NCBI RefSeq assembly: GCF_000320365.1
Contig: NZ_ANIN01000002.1
Location: 310,001 to 374,000, forward strand
DNA: 64,000 nucleotides
From: Moraxella macacae 0408225
Lineage (GTDB): Bacteria > Pseudomonadota > Gammaproteobacteria > Pseudomonadales > Moraxellaceae
Direction: 5' to 3'
Under the pieces are notes generated by a model. The model did not search any database. It saw only the letters and a program-made list of their open reading frames with translations, and was not told the DNA's origin. Below are positions 51,609 to 61,707 of the stretch, piece by piece. The stretch's first letter is position 1; every line of letters begins with the position of its first letter. A program made the position numbers and the translations under genes.

Positions 51609-51634
51609 TTTTACCAACCCTTTTTACCAACCCT
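51609..51634. repeat. 13-bp perfect tandem duplication before the lpxA stop
   Basis: TTTTACCAACCCT occurs twice (51609-51621, 51622-51634), ending 1 bp from the lpxA stop codon. Confidence 0.9.
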
Positions 51635-51635
51635 G

Positions 51636-52409
51636 TTAGCGTGTTAAACCTCGCTGGCTATTCATCAATGAATCAATAAATAATTGAACTTTTGGTTCTT
51701 GTGCCAACAATGGTTGCAATTGATCAATTGCTGCTTGTTTTACCAACCCTGAACGATAGATGATCTTATAGGCTTCTTTTAAAATATCAATGGTTTTGAC
51801 TGGCCAATCTCTGCGTTTCATGCCCTCTACATTTAGACCGTGGCTTTTGGCAGGGTTGCCTGATACCATATTAAACGCCCCAACATCTTTTAAAATCAAA
51901 CTTGCCCCACCGATCATGCTAAAATCATCAATGCGACAAAACTGGTGAATGCCACAATTGCCACCCACAACCACATGATTGCCAATCACCACATGCCCTG
52001 CAATGCCAACATTATTGGCAAGGATATTGTCATCGCCAATTTGACAATCATGGGCAATGTGTGTGTTTACCATGAATAAGTTGCGATTGCCAATTTTGGT
52101 TAAGCCTTTGTCCTGTGCTGTGCCACGATGTAAGCTGCAGGCCTCGCGAATGCGATTGTCGCAACCAATCTCAAGCCAAGTTTCTTCACCTTGATATTTT
52201 AGATCTTGACAATCTTCACCAATACTGGCAAATTGAAAAATCTCATTACGCTCACCGATACGCGTATTTTTAGCGATTACCACATGTGAATGCAACACAC
52301 TATCCGCTCCAATGCTAACAGCATGACCAATCACGCAAAACGCACCAATTTTAACAGATGGGTGAATGTTTGCACTGGGATCAATGATTGCCGTTGGGTG
52401 AATGTGCAT
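51636..52409 (-). CDS. lpxA: UDP-N-acetylglucosamine acyltransferase LpxA
   Basis: The first enzyme of lipid A synthesis. It is a left-handed beta helix with hexapeptide repeats from the first residue (IHPTAIIDPSANIHPSVKIG), the catalytic His in NLFMVNTHIAHDCQIGDDN (about 125), and GHVVIGNHVVVGGNCGIHQF. The C-terminal helices are EAYKIIYRSGLVKQAAIDQL. The 257 residues fit. It is the last gene of the block skp-lpxD-fabZ-lpxA; lpxB does not follow. Confidence 0.95.
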   Translation of the reverse strand: MHIHPTAIIDPSANIHPSVKIGAFCVIGHAVSIGADSVLHSHVVIAKNTRIGERNEIFQFASIGEDCQDLKYQGEETWLEIGCDNRIREACSLHRGTAQDKGLTKIGNRNLFMVNTHIAHDCQIGDDNILANNVGIAGHVVIGNHVVVGGNCGIHQFCRIDDFSMIGGASLILKDVGAFNMVSGNPAKSHGLNVEGMKRRDWPVKTIDILKEAYKIIYRSGLVKQAAIDQLQPLLAQEPKVQLFIDSLMNSQRGLTR

Positions 52410-52483
52410 GGATTTTCCTTAAACTTAAAAATTTGTCATTATAGCAGTTTGATAAAAGTTTGCCAAACTTACCATTGGTAAAT

Positions 52484-52999
52484 TTAATCTTTGCCATATT
52501 GACGGTGCTGCTCACTTAGGATAATCTCAGCACTCACAGCCAACTCCCCTGCTACTTCTGCACTGGCTGCAAATTTATACACCCCACTTCTTGCCATGGT
52601 TTTTTGTGTGCGCAGCACCAACTGATCACCTGGAATAACAAGGCGTCTAAAACGCACTTTATCCACGCCTGCAAACAAATACAAAATCCCATCTTTGGGT
52701 TTCATGTTTTTACTGATAAATTGCAACACTCCTGATGCCTGTGCCAAAGCCTCAACCATCAAAACCCCAGGCATAATAGGCTCTTCTGGAAAATGTCCAT
52801 TAAAAAACGGCTCGTTAATGGATACGTTTTTAATCGCAGTAAGCCACTCATCAGGCCGACAGGCGGTTACGCGATCAAGGAGCAAAAATGGGTATCGGTG
52901 TGGTAAATAATCACGCAATGCCATACTATTAATGGGCAAGGTGATTTTACGTTCTGTTAAAGCGGTTAAATCGTGCTCGGTTAATAACGCACTATCCAT
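52484..52999 (-). CDS. fabZ: 3-hydroxyacyl-ACP dehydratase FabZ
   Basis: Hot-dog-fold dehydratase of fatty-acid synthesis. Seen: LPHRYPFLLLDRVTACRPDE (catalytic His about 31), NEPFFNGHFPEEPIMPGVLMVEALAQASGV (catalytic Glu about 75) and the KVRFRRLVIPGDQLVL strand. The 171 residues include an N-terminal extension of about 20 compared with E. coli FabZ. It sits between lpxD and lpxA as in most gammaproteobacteria. Confidence 0.95.
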   Translation of the reverse strand: MDSALLTEHDLTALTERKITLPINSMALRDYLPHRYPFLLLDRVTACRPDEWLTAIKNVSINEPFFNGHFPEEPIMPGVLMVEALAQASGVLQFISKNMKPKDGILYLFAGVDKVRFRRLVIPGDQLVLRTQKTMARSGVYKFAASAEVAGELAVSAEIILSEQHRQYGKD

Positions 53000-53099
53000 A
53001 TATCTTCCTTTTTAAAAATTGTTGGTAAATTAAAATTGTTGGTAAAATGGCTGAATTTATACGATAGGCAACCAAAATTAAAATTAATTAAAATTAAAA

Positions 53100-54164
53100 T
53101 TAATTTTTAACCAACTGTTTGATTTTAATTGCCATTTTTTTCCAAATTGCCGTTGGTAGCATTGGTGTACCTGATGAGTAACTGCCTGGGGTTTTGATGC
53201 TTTTGGTTACCATCGTCATACCGGTGATTGTTACATCATCGCAAATTTCAATATGTCCAACCAAGCCTACACCGCCTGCCAACACGCATCGTTTGCCAAT
53301 TTTACTACTGCCTGCAATGCCAACACAACCAGCAATGACCGTGCCATCACCAATTTTTACATTGTGAGCGATTTGCACCAAATTATCAATCATCACATGG
53401 TTGCCAATCACCGTATCACCCAAGGCCCCACGATCCACGCAAGTTTGACTGCCAATGCGAACATGATCGCCAATCACCACGCGCCCAAGCTGATGAATTT
53501 TTTGCCAACCAACCAAGGCCGTATCGCCTTTTGGAGCGTAACCAAAACCATCATTGCCAATACTGGCATGACTGTGTAGCACAACAAAATCACCAAGTTG
53601 ACACTGATACGCCACAAAACTGTGTGATTTTAACTGACAATGTTGCCCCAAGCACGCAAAATCCGCCACCACCACATGACTGTCCAAGGTGCAATTATCA
53701 CCAATTATCGCATGCTCACCAATCACGCAAAACGCTCCAATGGTTACATTACGTCCAATTGTGGCGGTTTTGGCAATGCTTGCTGTTGGGTGAATGACAA
53801 AGGGTTTATCAACATTTGGCCAATAAGCAAAAAACTGCGTTAATTTGGCAAACGCAAGGTATGGATTTGCCACCACAATTGCCAAGGTTGCATTTGGACA
53901 AATTGACTGTAGATCTTGTGGCAACAATACCGCCCCTGCGTTGGTTTTATCCAACTGGGCTTGATATTTTGGATTTGCCAAAAATGCCAATTCATCAGCA
54001 TTGGCATCTTGTAAAGGTGCAATGCCTCTTAAGCAAAAATTTGGCTTGTTAGCAACAAAATTTAGCACAACATCGGTGTTTTTTACCACAGTTTGCGGAT
54101 CGTCTGCCAAATGATCGATAAGCGCTGTTAAAGTTAATTGTGTCATTTTAAGCGTTTTAGCCAA
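53100..54164 (-). CDS. lpxD: UDP-3-O-acyl-glucosamine N-acyltransferase LpxD
   Basis: The third enzyme of lipid A synthesis. Seen: the N-terminal uridine-binding domain ([20 protein letters not shown]), then hexapeptide repeats ([20 protein letters not shown]), the catalytic His segment [11 protein letters not shown], and [20 protein letters not shown]. The 354 residues are normal. A second ATG at 54146 ([13 protein letters not shown]) is also possible and closer to other LpxD starts. Confidence 0.94.
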   Translation of the reverse strand: MAKTLKMTQLTLTALIDHLADDPQTVVKNTDVVLNFVANKPNFCLRGIAPLQDANADELAFLANPKYQAQLDKTNAGAVLLPQDLQSICPNATLAIVVANPYLAFAKLTQFFAYWPNVDKPFVIHPTASIAKTATIGRNVTIGAFCVIGEHAIIGDNCTLDSHVVVADFACLGQHCQLKSHSFVAYQCQLGDFVVLHSHASIGNDGFGYAPKGDTALVGWQKIHQLGRVVIGDHVRIGSQTCVDRGALGDTVIGNHVMIDNLVQIAHNVKIGDGTVIAGCVGIAGSSKIGKRCVLAGGVGLVGHIEICDDVTITGMTMVTKSIKTPGSYSSGTPMLPTAIWKKMAIKIKQLVKN

Positions 54165-54182
54165 CTTTAACCAAATTTAGCA

Positions 54183-54683
54183 TTACTTAACTTGTTGGTT
54201 TAACGCGTGAGTAACATCGTCTGTAATGTCAAATTCAGCTTTAACAAAACTTACCGTTTCTGTTGTATTGTCAAGCAACACATCAATGTTTTTTTGTTTT
54301 ATCAAATTTTGCATAATTGATTGCATTTTTGGGCTAACTTTGTCTAAAATTTCTTTTTGACTGGTTGCGATGGTTTGGCGGATTTGAGATGACACTTGTT
54401 CATAATTTTTCATATTGGTGTCAATTTGTTTGGCAATGCTTGCCTTTTGCTTGTCATCTGCACTTTGATATTGTTGTTGCAAACGCTCCAAATTGGTTTC
54501 GTAAGTTTTGATTTGCTGTTGTTTGGGTGCAAGGGTTTTTTGCGTGGCGGTGATTTTGCTTTTGGCAAAATTGGTATTGGCAATTGCTTCTTCTGAATTC
54601 CATACCGCCACCGTATTGGCAACAACTGTATTGGCAAAACCTACGCTAAGCGTAATTAAAGTCAATAATAAAGATTTTTTCAT
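54183..54683 (-). CDS. skp: Periplasmic chaperone Skp/OmpH
   Basis: The 166 residues start with a signal peptide (KKSLLLTLITLSVGFANTVV) and continue with VAVWNSEEAIANTNFAKSKI, where Skp has its conserved Val/Asp start. Long coiled-coil arms follow (NLERLQQQYQSADDKQKASI, SQIRQTIATSQKEILDKV). It is the trimeric chaperone escorting outer-membrane proteins to BAM. It lies 18 bp before lpxD. The usual upstream bamA is absent; tolB is upstream instead. Confidence 0.88.
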   Translation of the reverse strand: MKKSLLLTLITLSVGFANTVVANTVAVWNSEEAIANTNFAKSKITATQKTLAPKQQQIKTYETNLERLQQQYQSADDKQKASIAKQIDTNMKNYEQVSSQIRQTIATSQKEILDKVSPKMQSIMQNLIKQKNIDVLLDNTTETVSFVKAEFDITDDVTHALNQQVK

Positions 54684-54763
54684 AATCAGCCCTTTTTAGT
54701 ATAAAAAATAAACCAAATATTAATTTTAGGCAATTAATTTTTGGACATTAGGTTAATATTAAA

Positions 54764-54791
54764 TTAATTGGTGTTAATTAATTGGTGTTAA
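54764..54791. repeat. 14-bp perfect tandem duplication at the tolB stop
   Basis: TTAATTGGTGTTAA occurs twice (54764-54777, 54778-54791); the second copy includes the tolB stop codon at 54788-54790. Confidence 0.9.
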
Positions 54792-56086
54792 TGATTTGGG
54801 TTTAGCCAAATTGGGTTGTAAATCACACCGTTTGGAATGCCGTATTGATTTGGATTAATGCTAATGACATTGCCTTTGGTGTTAATGGTTAAGGCGGTTT
54901 TGGTTGAGTAAATGTAATGCATGCCATTTGGTGAAATGCTCGGTGCTTCGCTTCCAGATGCTTGTATTGATTTTACCGAACCTGTGCTAAAATCACGCAC
55001 CACGCCGTTATTTGTCCCTGACAAATAGCTCATTTTTTTGCCATCGTTACTGATACGAGCCATGCTGTTTAGACCACCACTGGTTAATTGTTGCATTTGT
55101 CTGTTGGCTAAATTGTAACGAAAAATCTGCCCGCGGTTATTGCCATACCGATCAGATGTAAACACAAATGATTTGCCATCTGGCGACCAACTTGGGTATA
55201 TTTCTGGTGCAGGACTGTTGGTTAGGCGACGTGGGTTACTGCCATTGGCATCGGCAAGATAAATATCAAGGTTGCCCTCTTTATCACTGCTAAACAAAAG
55301 CTGGTTGCCATCTGGTGAAATTGCCCCGCCCAGGTTATTGGCCTTATACGGTGTTACCAAATTTACCTGGCCGTTAATATCGGCGACATAAATCACAGGA
55401 TAGCCGTTATATTGCTGTTCTTCAAAAGTGAATTGTTTGCCATTGGCAGATGGGTTTAGCGCCTTGATGTTGCCTTTTACCGTGCGAATGATCTGTGGAT
55501 TATAACCATCAACGTCCGATACAACCAAATATGAAACTGCGTGTTTGCCAAAACCTTGTTTGACAACATAAGCAATTTTACCAGCAAAATCACCCTTAAC
55601 CCCTGTGATTAATTCTAACACTTTATCGGCAATTTTTGCACTGGTAAAACGCAAGTCTTGGTTGTTATTTTTGCTTTTTTCACGATGTACACCGCCTAAC
55701 ACTTGCCCTGTTTTTACATTAATCACCTCAAAGTTAATCTCAACATGATCGCGATTGGTTTTGCTGTTACCAACCACCACATACGGTACTTTATTGGCTC
55801 GCCATAACTCTAAATGCACCTCGCCACTGCTGTGAGGTTTTTCAGGCAAACTGTCGCTTCCGGCCATTTGTCCGATATTGGTCAAGTAATTTTCTACCAC
55901 ATCAGATACGCTGTTTGCTCCTATAAATGGCACAATTGCAATTTGTGTTACAGAACGCGGAGCGGTTTTGACAATGGTGGCTTCGGCGGCGTAGGCTTGT
56001 GGCAAAAAGGTCATGATACCCATAAAACCAAGTTTAACCAAACACATTGTCAAGCGTTTGTTGGCAAAAGATTGAGCAACTTGCAT
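54788..56086 (-). CDS. tolB: Tol-Pal system protein TolB
   Basis: The periplasmic beta-propeller partner of Pal and TolA in outer-membrane constriction. Seen: the signal peptide (LGFMGIMTFLPQAYAAEA), the N-terminal domain (QIAIVPFIGANSVSDVVENY), then propeller repeats, for example GGAISPDGNQLLFSSDKEGN, IYLADANGSNPRRLTNSPAP, IYPSWSPDGKSFVFTSDRYG. The 432 residues fit E. coli TolB (430). No other tol gene is in the window. It is divergent from the second ABC1 kinase. Confidence 0.94.
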   Translation of the reverse strand: MQVAQSFANKRLTMCLVKLGFMGIMTFLPQAYAAEATIVKTAPRSVTQIAIVPFIGANSVSDVVENYLTNIGQMAGSDSLPEKPHSSGEVHLELWRANKVPYVVVGNSKTNRDHVEINFEVINVKTGQVLGGVHREKSKNNNQDLRFTSAKIADKVLELITGVKGDFAGKIAYVVKQGFGKHAVSYLVVSDVDGYNPQIIRTVKGNIKALNPSANGKQFTFEEQQYNGYPVIYVADINGQVNLVTPYKANNLGGAISPDGNQLLFSSDKEGNLDIYLADANGSNPRRLTNSPAPEIYPSWSPDGKSFVFTSDRYGNNRGQIFRYNLANRQMQQLTSGGLNSMARISNDGKKMSYLSGTNNGVVRDFSTGSVKSIQASGSEAPSISPNGMHYIYSTKTALTINTKGNVISINPNQYGIPNGVIYNPIWLNPNH

Positions 56087-56278
56087 AACTATCTTCTATT
56101 TTTAAAAAATTGTGAAAAATAATAGCATAATTTTTGTTAATAAAAAAGTGGATCGCGACTTTTTGGGCGGTTTTATTAACAATTTTCTATGGATAATGAT
56201 GGTTTAAGTTTTTGTAAAAATCTTTTTTTATGTTAAAATGAGTGAATTTTGATAAGCACAAATTTTGCAGGCAGATAA

Positions 56279-57730
56279 ATGACTGACAACAGTAGCCAAA
56301 ACCTACAAAACCAACCCCTTGAATTAGATGCCTTAAAAACCAAAGCATTAGACAGACGTTTATCCATTGCCAAAGCATCGCTCAATATTGGCAGGCGTTG
56401 GGCAACCAACAGTGCATTTGGTGTGTTTAAATCCAAAGAACAAAAACAGCTTGCCAAACAAGCCTTTATGAAAGAACAGGCTCAATATTTGGCAAACGAA
56501 TTGGGTAAACTGAAAGGATCGGTGGTAAAAATTGGACAAATGTTGGCTTTGTACGGTGAACATTTTCTACCGCCTGAAATTACCGAGGCGTTACAAACCT
56601 TAAACAGCAATACTGCAACTTTTTCGTGGCGGATTATTGAAAGTGCGTTGCGTCATGAACTTGGTGAAAAAATTCATGATTTTGACATTGATCCCATGCC
56701 AATTGGCACAGCAAGTCTTGCCCAAGTACACCGTGCAACTTTAAAACCCACAGGGGAGCAAGTGGTTTTAAAGGTTCAATATCCAAATATTGCCGATGCG
56801 GTAGATAGCGATCTTGATTTATTCCGTCAATTGCTTAAAGTAACCAATGCCGTACCACAAACGCGTCAATTAGATGATTGGTTTGAGGAAATTCGTGATT
56901 TGTTGCACCATGAAGTCAATTATTTGTTGGAGGCAAAAACCACCGAAATGTTTTATGAGCGGCTAAGCGGTGATGATCGCTATGTTGTGCCACGCATTAT
57001 CAATGAATATAGCACAAGTCGCGTATTGTGTATGACATTTGAAGAAGGCTTATCAATTGGTGATGAACGCATACTTGCATTGCCAGAATCGCGACGCTGT
57101 CGTATCGGACAGGCATCCATTGAGATTATGTTGCAAGAAATTTTTGCATGGGGCGATATGCAAACCGATCCAAATTTTGGCAACTATCTGATACGCACCA
57201 TTGAACAACAAACTGATACCAAGCTAAGTGATACCAAGCTAAGCGATCAACCGGTCGATCAACTGGTATTGTTGGATTTTGGGGCGATTCGCCAGTTTGA
57301 TACAACCTTGTTAAACATTGCCAAGCGGTTTTTGTTGGCAGGGTTTTATCACGATCGCAAACAAATGTACGAAGCACTTAACGATGCAGGCGAGCATTAT
57401 GATTTTTTTGCCACCATGAACGAACAAGTTAAGCACGATATGGTTGAATTGTTTTTATTGGCAAGCGAACCGTTTAGCTTGCCAAGCCATAATCCAACCA
57501 TACCAAAACATTGCTTAGACAATGAGGGCAATTATATTTGGGCAAAAAGTGATTTGCACAACCGCGTGATTGGTTTGGCAACCAAATCCGCAAGTTCCAA
57601 AGCCTTTAGCATACCACCAAAAGAATTTATGTTTATTAGCCGAAAATTTATCGGAGCTTATACTTTTATGACGGTATTAAATGCCAAAACATCTGCAGAA
57701 AAATTAATACAGCCTTTTATACTTGTTTAA
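56279..57730 (+). CDS. ABC1/UbiB-family atypical kinase, second paralogue
   Basis: The 483 residues carry KxGQ (GSVVKIGQMLALYGE, about 77-91), GTASLAQVHRATL, VVLKVQYP, MQTDPNFGNYLI and LVLLDFGAIRQFD. It differs clearly from the 7330-8712 protein and resembles the ABC1 proteins that lack UbiB-type membrane anchors. A 15-bp tandem duplication in frame gives TDTKLSDTKLSDQP just before the DFG motif, widening a surface loop. A role in isoprenoid quinone or lipid metabolism is likely; the substrate is unknown. Confidence 0.83.
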   Translation: MTDNSSQNLQNQPLELDALKTKALDRRLSIAKASLNIGRRWATNSAFGVFKSKEQKQLAKQAFMKEQAQYLANELGKLKGSVVKIGQMLALYGEHFLPPEITEALQTLNSNTATFSWRIIESALRHELGEKIHDFDIDPMPIGTASLAQVHRATLKPTGEQVVLKVQYPNIADAVDSDLDLFRQLLKVTNAVPQTRQLDDWFEEIRDLLHHEVNYLLEAKTTEMFYERLSGDDRYVVPRIINEYSTSRVLCMTFEEGLSIGDERILALPESRRCRIGQASIEIMLQEIFAWGDMQTDPNFGNYLIRTIEQQTDTKLSDTKLSDQPVDQLVLLDFGAIRQFDTTLLNIAKRFLLAGFYHDRKQMYEALNDAGEHYDFFATMNEQVKHDMVELFLLASEPFSLPSHNPTIPKHCLDNEGNYIWAKSDLHNRVIGLATKSASSKAFSIPPKEFMFISRKFIGAYTFMTVLNAKTSAEKLIQPFILV

Positions 57731-57764
57731 TTAAACTTAATAAACTTAATAAAGACACATAAAA

Positions 57765-57806
57765 TAAAAAAAGTGGGTTAATATAGCTATTAGCCCACTT
57801 TTTTAT
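57765..57806. terminator. Bidirectional terminator between convergent genes
   Basis: AAAAAAGTGGG and CCCACTTTTTT enclose about 16 nt that pair further (TTAATA/TATTAG). Runs of A and T on both sides serve both genes. Confidence 0.88.
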
Positions 57807-57844
57807 TTTTATTAAACAATTCTTAACCAAGCAATTTTTAAAAA

Positions 57845-58648
57845 TTAACGGAAAACCATACCGCCATCTGTAACCATGGTTTGTCCTGTGATATAATTGG
57901 CATCATCTGATGCTAAAAACGCCACTAAATTAGCCACATCATTGGGTTCTTGTGGACGACCAACCAAAATATTTTGCGTAAATTCATTCCATGCTTGTTT
58001 TGGTTTATAGCCTTTGTGTTCAACAAAAGCTTGATCAATACGCTCCCACATTGGCGTATCAGCAACGCCCGGACAATAAGCATTGACACGAATGTTGTGT
58101 TTTGCCAATTCTTTGGCGGTTGAATGCGTGAACGAACGCACCGCGTGTTTTGATGCCGAATACAAACTCAACATTTCATAAGATTCATGCCCTGCAATAC
58201 TACACGCATTGATGATCTTACCAACACTATTGTTGTCTTGTTCATGTTGTTTTTGCATTTGTTCAGCCGCTGCTTGTGTGCCAAAAATCACGCCTTTCAC
58301 ATTAATATCAAGCACGCGATCAATTTCTTTTTCTTCAATTTCTAAGAAAGGCTCAACCGATTCTACACCTGCATTATTAACAAACACATCAACGCGACCA
58401 AAAGCCTCAACAGCTTGTTTTACAAGGTTAAATTGATCATCGCGTTTTGATGCATCGCCAACAACACCGATATAACGATAACCTGCTTTATCAAATTCTG
58501 CTTTTGCTTTGTTAAGATTTTCTTCATTAATGTCATGCAAAACCACGCTAAAACCATCTTTGGCAAGACGTGTGGCAATTGCATTGCCAAGACCTACCGC
58601 TGAACCTGTAACAATTGCAACTTTTTGATTGGTATTTTTATCCGACAT
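57845..58648 (-). CDS. Short-chain dehydrogenase, acetoin/diacetyl reductase-like
   Basis: The 267-residue classical SDR has the NAD site VAIVTGSAVGLGNAIATRLA, NNAGVESVEPF, and the catalytic Ser/Tyr/Lys in INACSIAGHESYEMLSLYSA then SKHAVRSFTHSTAKELA. YCPGVADTPMWERID and ITGQTMVTDGGMVF follow. PGVADTPMWERID is typical of acetoin reductases (2,3-butanediol dehydrogenases) in this family. The exact substrate is not proven. The gene stands alone between a terminator and a 220-bp gap that includes a near-perfect 17-bp tandem duplication (58662-58695). Confidence 0.82.
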   Translation of the reverse strand: MSDKNTNQKVAIVTGSAVGLGNAIATRLAKDGFSVVLHDINEENLNKAKAEFDKAGYRYIGVVGDASKRDDQFNLVKQAVEAFGRVDVFVNNAGVESVEPFLEIEEKEIDRVLDINVKGVIFGTQAAAEQMQKQHEQDNNSVGKIINACSIAGHESYEMLSLYSASKHAVRSFTHSTAKELAKHNIRVNAYCPGVADTPMWERIDQAFVEHKGYKPKQAWNEFTQNILVGRPQEPNDVANLVAFLASDDANYITGQTMVTDGGMVFR

Positions 58649-58868
58649 GGTATGTCCTCTTTTTTTGTATTTAAATAGTTTTTGTATTTAAACAGTTTTG
58701 GAGTTAAAGTTTGATGTAAAAAATTATCATAAAATCGTTGGAAATTGTGTTAAACCAAAACCAACAATTTTATTATAATTTGTTCACCTAAATGACGTAT
58801 ATTTATTCTGTTGGTTGTGTGTGAATTTATGTTAACAATGTTGCTATTAACCGTTGCTATTTAATCTA

Positions 58869-59198
58869 CTATTTAATAATGCCATTGCCACAGGCTTTCA
58901 TGCGATCACTGATGTTTTGAAAAGTTTTATTGGTGCGGATATCTTTGCCTGATTTTACCCAATCGTCCAGTTCGTTTTTTTGTTTTTGGGTGATTTTTGC
59001 TTGTTCTTTTACCACACAGCCACATACTTTTTGGGCGGATTTATTGTCGGTAATTTTTTTCTCAGTCATTTGAGCCACGCACGCATTGATTTGAGCATGA
59101 TTGACATCAGTACTGGCATTGGCAAGATTTGGCAATATGATACTTGGTAGTGTCAAACTTGTGCTTAATAAGATCGTCGCAAAAGTCGGTTTTTTCAT
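58869..59198 (-). CDS. Small secreted protein, unknown
   Basis: From the ATG at 59198 (GGAAAT upstream) the protein has 109 residues: signal peptide KKPTFATILLSTSLTLPSII ending near ANA, and a mature part with three Cys pairs or singles (NACVAQMTEK, KVCGCVVKEQ, MKACGNG). It is basic and helical. The Cys pattern recalls small periplasmic helical-hairpin proteins. No family is recognised. Confidence 0.7.
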   Translation of the reverse strand: MKKPTFATILLSTSLTLPSIILPNLANASTDVNHAQINACVAQMTEKKITDNKSAQKVCGCVVKEQAKITQKQKNELDDWVKSGKDIRTNKTFQNISDRMKACGNGIIK

Positions 59199-59270
59199 AC
59201 AATTTCCTATGGGTTTTATCAAATTTAAACAAATAATTTTTTAAAGCTGTTATTTTATTAATAACATATT

Positions 59271-60014
59271 TTATTGATAACAAGTTGGATCGTCTATTTC
59301 AGCTTGTAAAAAACCTTGCTGGCGTAAATAACAACTGTCGCACTTGCCACACGCCAAACCATCACGATTTGCCTGATAGCACGATACGGTCAAACCATAA
59401 TCCACACCAAGTGATACGCCCAATTTGATGATCTCTGCTTTACTTAAATGCAACAAAGGCGTTGCAATTGTGAGATGATTTCCCATAACCCCTGCTTTGG
59501 TAGCAAGATTTGCCATTTTTGCAAACGCATCAATATATTCAGGACGACAGTCAGGATAGCCTGAATAATCCACAGCGTTTACGCCGATGACAATGGTATT
59601 TGCTTTGGTTACCTCAGCAACCGCCAGTGCATACGATAAAAAAATCGTATTGCGGGCAGGCACGTAAGTTATTGGAATGTTGGCATTGTTTTGATGGTTG
59701 CTAAAATCTGCTGTTTTGTCTGCATTTGGAATATGTAGGTTTTGATCGGTTAGAGCCGATCCACCCAGCTGGGCTAAATCAATGCCAATCACGCGATGAT
59801 CCACACTGGCAATTTTGGCAATGTTTTTGGCTGCGTTAAGTTCACTATTGTGGCGTTGACCATAATCAAAACTTACCGCGGTTACATGGTTAAAATTGGC
59901 TTTTGCCCAGTACAAACACGTAACAGAATCAAGACCACCTGATAGCAAAACAACGGCGTTTTGGTTGTTATTAGGCTTGGCAGTTGTGGGTATAAAATTT
60001 TGTGGTTTATTCAT
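59271..60014 (-). CDS. queC: 7-cyano-7-deazaguanine synthase QueC
   Basis: The ATP-dependent step making preQ0, precursor of queuosine in tRNA. Seen: the PP-loop [19 protein letters not shown] (about 21-39), [31 protein letters not shown], and the zinc-binding end [20 protein letters not shown]. The 247 residues fit. The upstream gap carries a three-fold 15-bp repeat (60017-60060) where its promoter should be. No other que gene is in the window. Confidence 0.95.
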   Translation of the reverse strand: MNKPQNFIPTTAKPNNNQNAVVLLSGGLDSVTCLYWAKANFNHVTAVSFDYGQRHNSELNAAKNIAKIASVDHRVIGIDLAQLGGSALTDQNLHIPNADKTADFSNHQNNANIPITYVPARNTIFLSYALAVAEVTKANTIVIGVNAVDYSGYPDCRPEYIDAFAKMANLATKAGVMGNHLTIATPLLHLSKAEIIKLGVSLGVDYGLTVSCYQANRDGLACGKCDSCYLRQQGFLQAEIDDPTCYQ

Positions 60015-60016
60015 AA

Positions 60017-60060
60017 GTTATTGATACAGTGGTTATTGATATAGTGGTTATTGATACAGT
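60017..60060. repeat. Three-fold 15-bp tandem repeat upstream of queC
   Basis: GTTATTGATACAGTG, GTTATTGATATAGTG and GTTATTGATACAGT(T) follow each other directly, 3 bp from the queC start. It forms the queC leader. A related near-duplicate TTTTAGCAAAAATAC lies at about 60089-60119. Confidence 0.9.
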
Positions 60061-60265
60061 TTTCTGCAGTTTTTATTTTATGCAGCAATTTTAGCAAAAA
60101 TACTTTTAGCAAAAAATACTTGCTATTATTGGCAAGTTTTTTTTACAATGTTTTTACAATTTATCATGTTTGTTTTTCAATGTTTGATTATTTTAGCAAA
60201 TATTATTAAATTTTTCTAATGTTTTAACATTAATATTGTTTTTAATATGTCTTTGAGTAAATATT

Positions 60266-60943
60266 ATGTCTTATTATTTTGGGTTTTTGCCATCTACAAG
60301 CTTGTCTGATACCATTGACGATGCTTATGCCTTAATCAAGAATAACCGCGGTGAGCGTTACGATGTCTACCGCGATAAAATCACACATTTAATCAATCAA
60401 GAATTGCTTGATATCATGCTTGTCAAATTGATCGAAAGTTTGCCTGACAACTCCGAACGCAAGCAACATTTGATTAAAGTCAGTCATACCATTGAAGCGA
60501 CAACCGATAAATTGATTAATACAGTTTTAAGCCCCACTACAAATGATTTGGTATTGCCAAGTTTTGAGTTTTTGGATAAAAATGTGCTAAAAACCGACTT
60601 AGAGGGCAAATTACGCATTAGCGTGCCCTTGTCTGATGCTTTGGCAACCCAACTGTTGGCAAGTTTTGACAATGTACAACAAGGCAATGGCAAGCATGAA
60701 GTGGAAAATTTAACGCGTTTGTTTGATGAATTAACCAAGGCTTGTTTGCAGCATTTTTTACTGGATTTTAGCAAAACACTGCCACTAAGCAGGCTAAAAC
60801 GCGGTGCAATACCGATTGCCGATAGCGTTATTAACAAAGCGTTGTCATTGGCATTGCATCGCTTAATTCCACAACTGCCAACAGAATCACTTGCCAAATT
60901 TACCTCTTATTATCAGCCGTTGATTTTTGAAAGCCACAATTGA
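60266..60943 (+). CDS. Conserved-looking cytoplasmic protein, unknown
   Basis: The 225 residues are soluble and mostly helical (DTIDDAYALIKNNRGERYDV, LLDIMLVKLIESLPDNSERK, LTRLFDELTKACLQHFLLDF) with no signal peptide, membrane helix or metal motif. It stands alone with its own start after a 250-bp AT-rich gap that has short tandem repeats, and is followed by hpt 119 bp on. It does not resemble a family I know; regular codon use and length make it a real gene. Confidence 0.65.
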   Translation: MSYYFGFLPSTSLSDTIDDAYALIKNNRGERYDVYRDKITHLINQELLDIMLVKLIESLPDNSERKQHLIKVSHTIEATTDKLINTVLSPTTNDLVLPSFEFLDKNVLKTDLEGKLRISVPLSDALATQLLASFDNVQQGNGKHEVENLTRLFDELTKACLQHFLLDFSKTLPLSRLKRGAIPIADSVINKALSLALHRLIPQLPTESLAKFTSYYQPLIFESHN

Positions 60944-61062
60944 CAAACGGATAACACTAATAAACTGCAATTTTGTCAAAAATATCAAAAATAAGACAAA
61001 AAATGTGTTAAAATAGCCAATTTTTTCAAATGCACTTTTTAAAGGCAAAAAATAGGTGATGT

Positions 61063-61617
61063 ATGAGCCAACTTAGCAACCAACAAATTGAAGAAGCCCT
61101 ACGCAACTCTGAATGTCTGATTAGCAGTATTGAGGTGGCGGCCGCTTATGAACGTCTTGCAGCCAGTGTTAATCTACACTACGCTGGGCAAAATCCGATT
61201 GTCATGGTGGTCATGAACGGTGGCTTGATTCCTGCCGGGCAACTGTTGACCCAATTTACGTTTTATCATCGCATGTATTATATTCATGCCACGCGTTATC
61301 GCAACAACGCTGGCACAAGTGAACTTGAGTGGAAATTTAAACCCGATGTGTCGGTGATGGGCGAAGATATTTTGTTGATTGACGATATTTTTGATGAGGG
61401 CATTACGTTAAAAGCGGTGGTTGATGAACTAAAAAAAGAAAACCCAAAATCCATCAAAACTTGTGTGCTGCTGAACAAATTACACGATCGTAAAGTGGCG
61501 GATTTTGATGTAGATTTTGTTGGTGTTGATGTTGCTGATCGCTATGTGTACGGCTGTGGTATGGATTATCATGGTTATTTGCGTCATATGCCGGGTATTT
61601 ATGCAATTAAAGAGTGA
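61063..61617 (+). CDS. hpt: Hypoxanthine-guanine phosphoribosyltransferase
   Basis: Purine salvage enzyme: base plus PRPP gives IMP or GMP. The PRPP-binding motif ILLIDDIFDEGITLKAVVDE (about 104-123) and the flexible-loop segment YIHATRYRNNAGTSELEWKF are clear, and DVADRYVYGCGMDYHGYLRH ends the family. The 184 residues fit. A TGTGTTAAAAT promoter-like box lies about 55 bp upstream. A hairpin terminator follows. Confidence 0.9.
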   Translation: MSQLSNQQIEEALRNSECLISSIEVAAAYERLAASVNLHYAGQNPIVMVVMNGGLIPAGQLLTQFTFYHRMYYIHATRYRNNAGTSELEWKFKPDVSVMGEDILLIDDIFDEGITLKAVVDELKKENPKSIKTCVLLNKLHDRKVADFDVDFVGVDVADRYVYGCGMDYHGYLRHMPGIYAIKE

Positions 61618-61656
61618 TTTTAATAAAAAGTGATTGTTAAAATCGGTTAATGTTTA

Positions 61657-61682
61657 AAAAGTGGGTGATGACCCACTTTACT
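61657..61682. terminator. Terminator between hpt and recD (convergent)
   Basis: AAAGTGGGT and ACCCACTTT pair around GATG, with T residues on the right and A residues on the left, so it serves both strands. Confidence 0.85.
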
Positions 61683-61707
61683 ATTTTTACTTTTACCAAA
61701 CCATTTA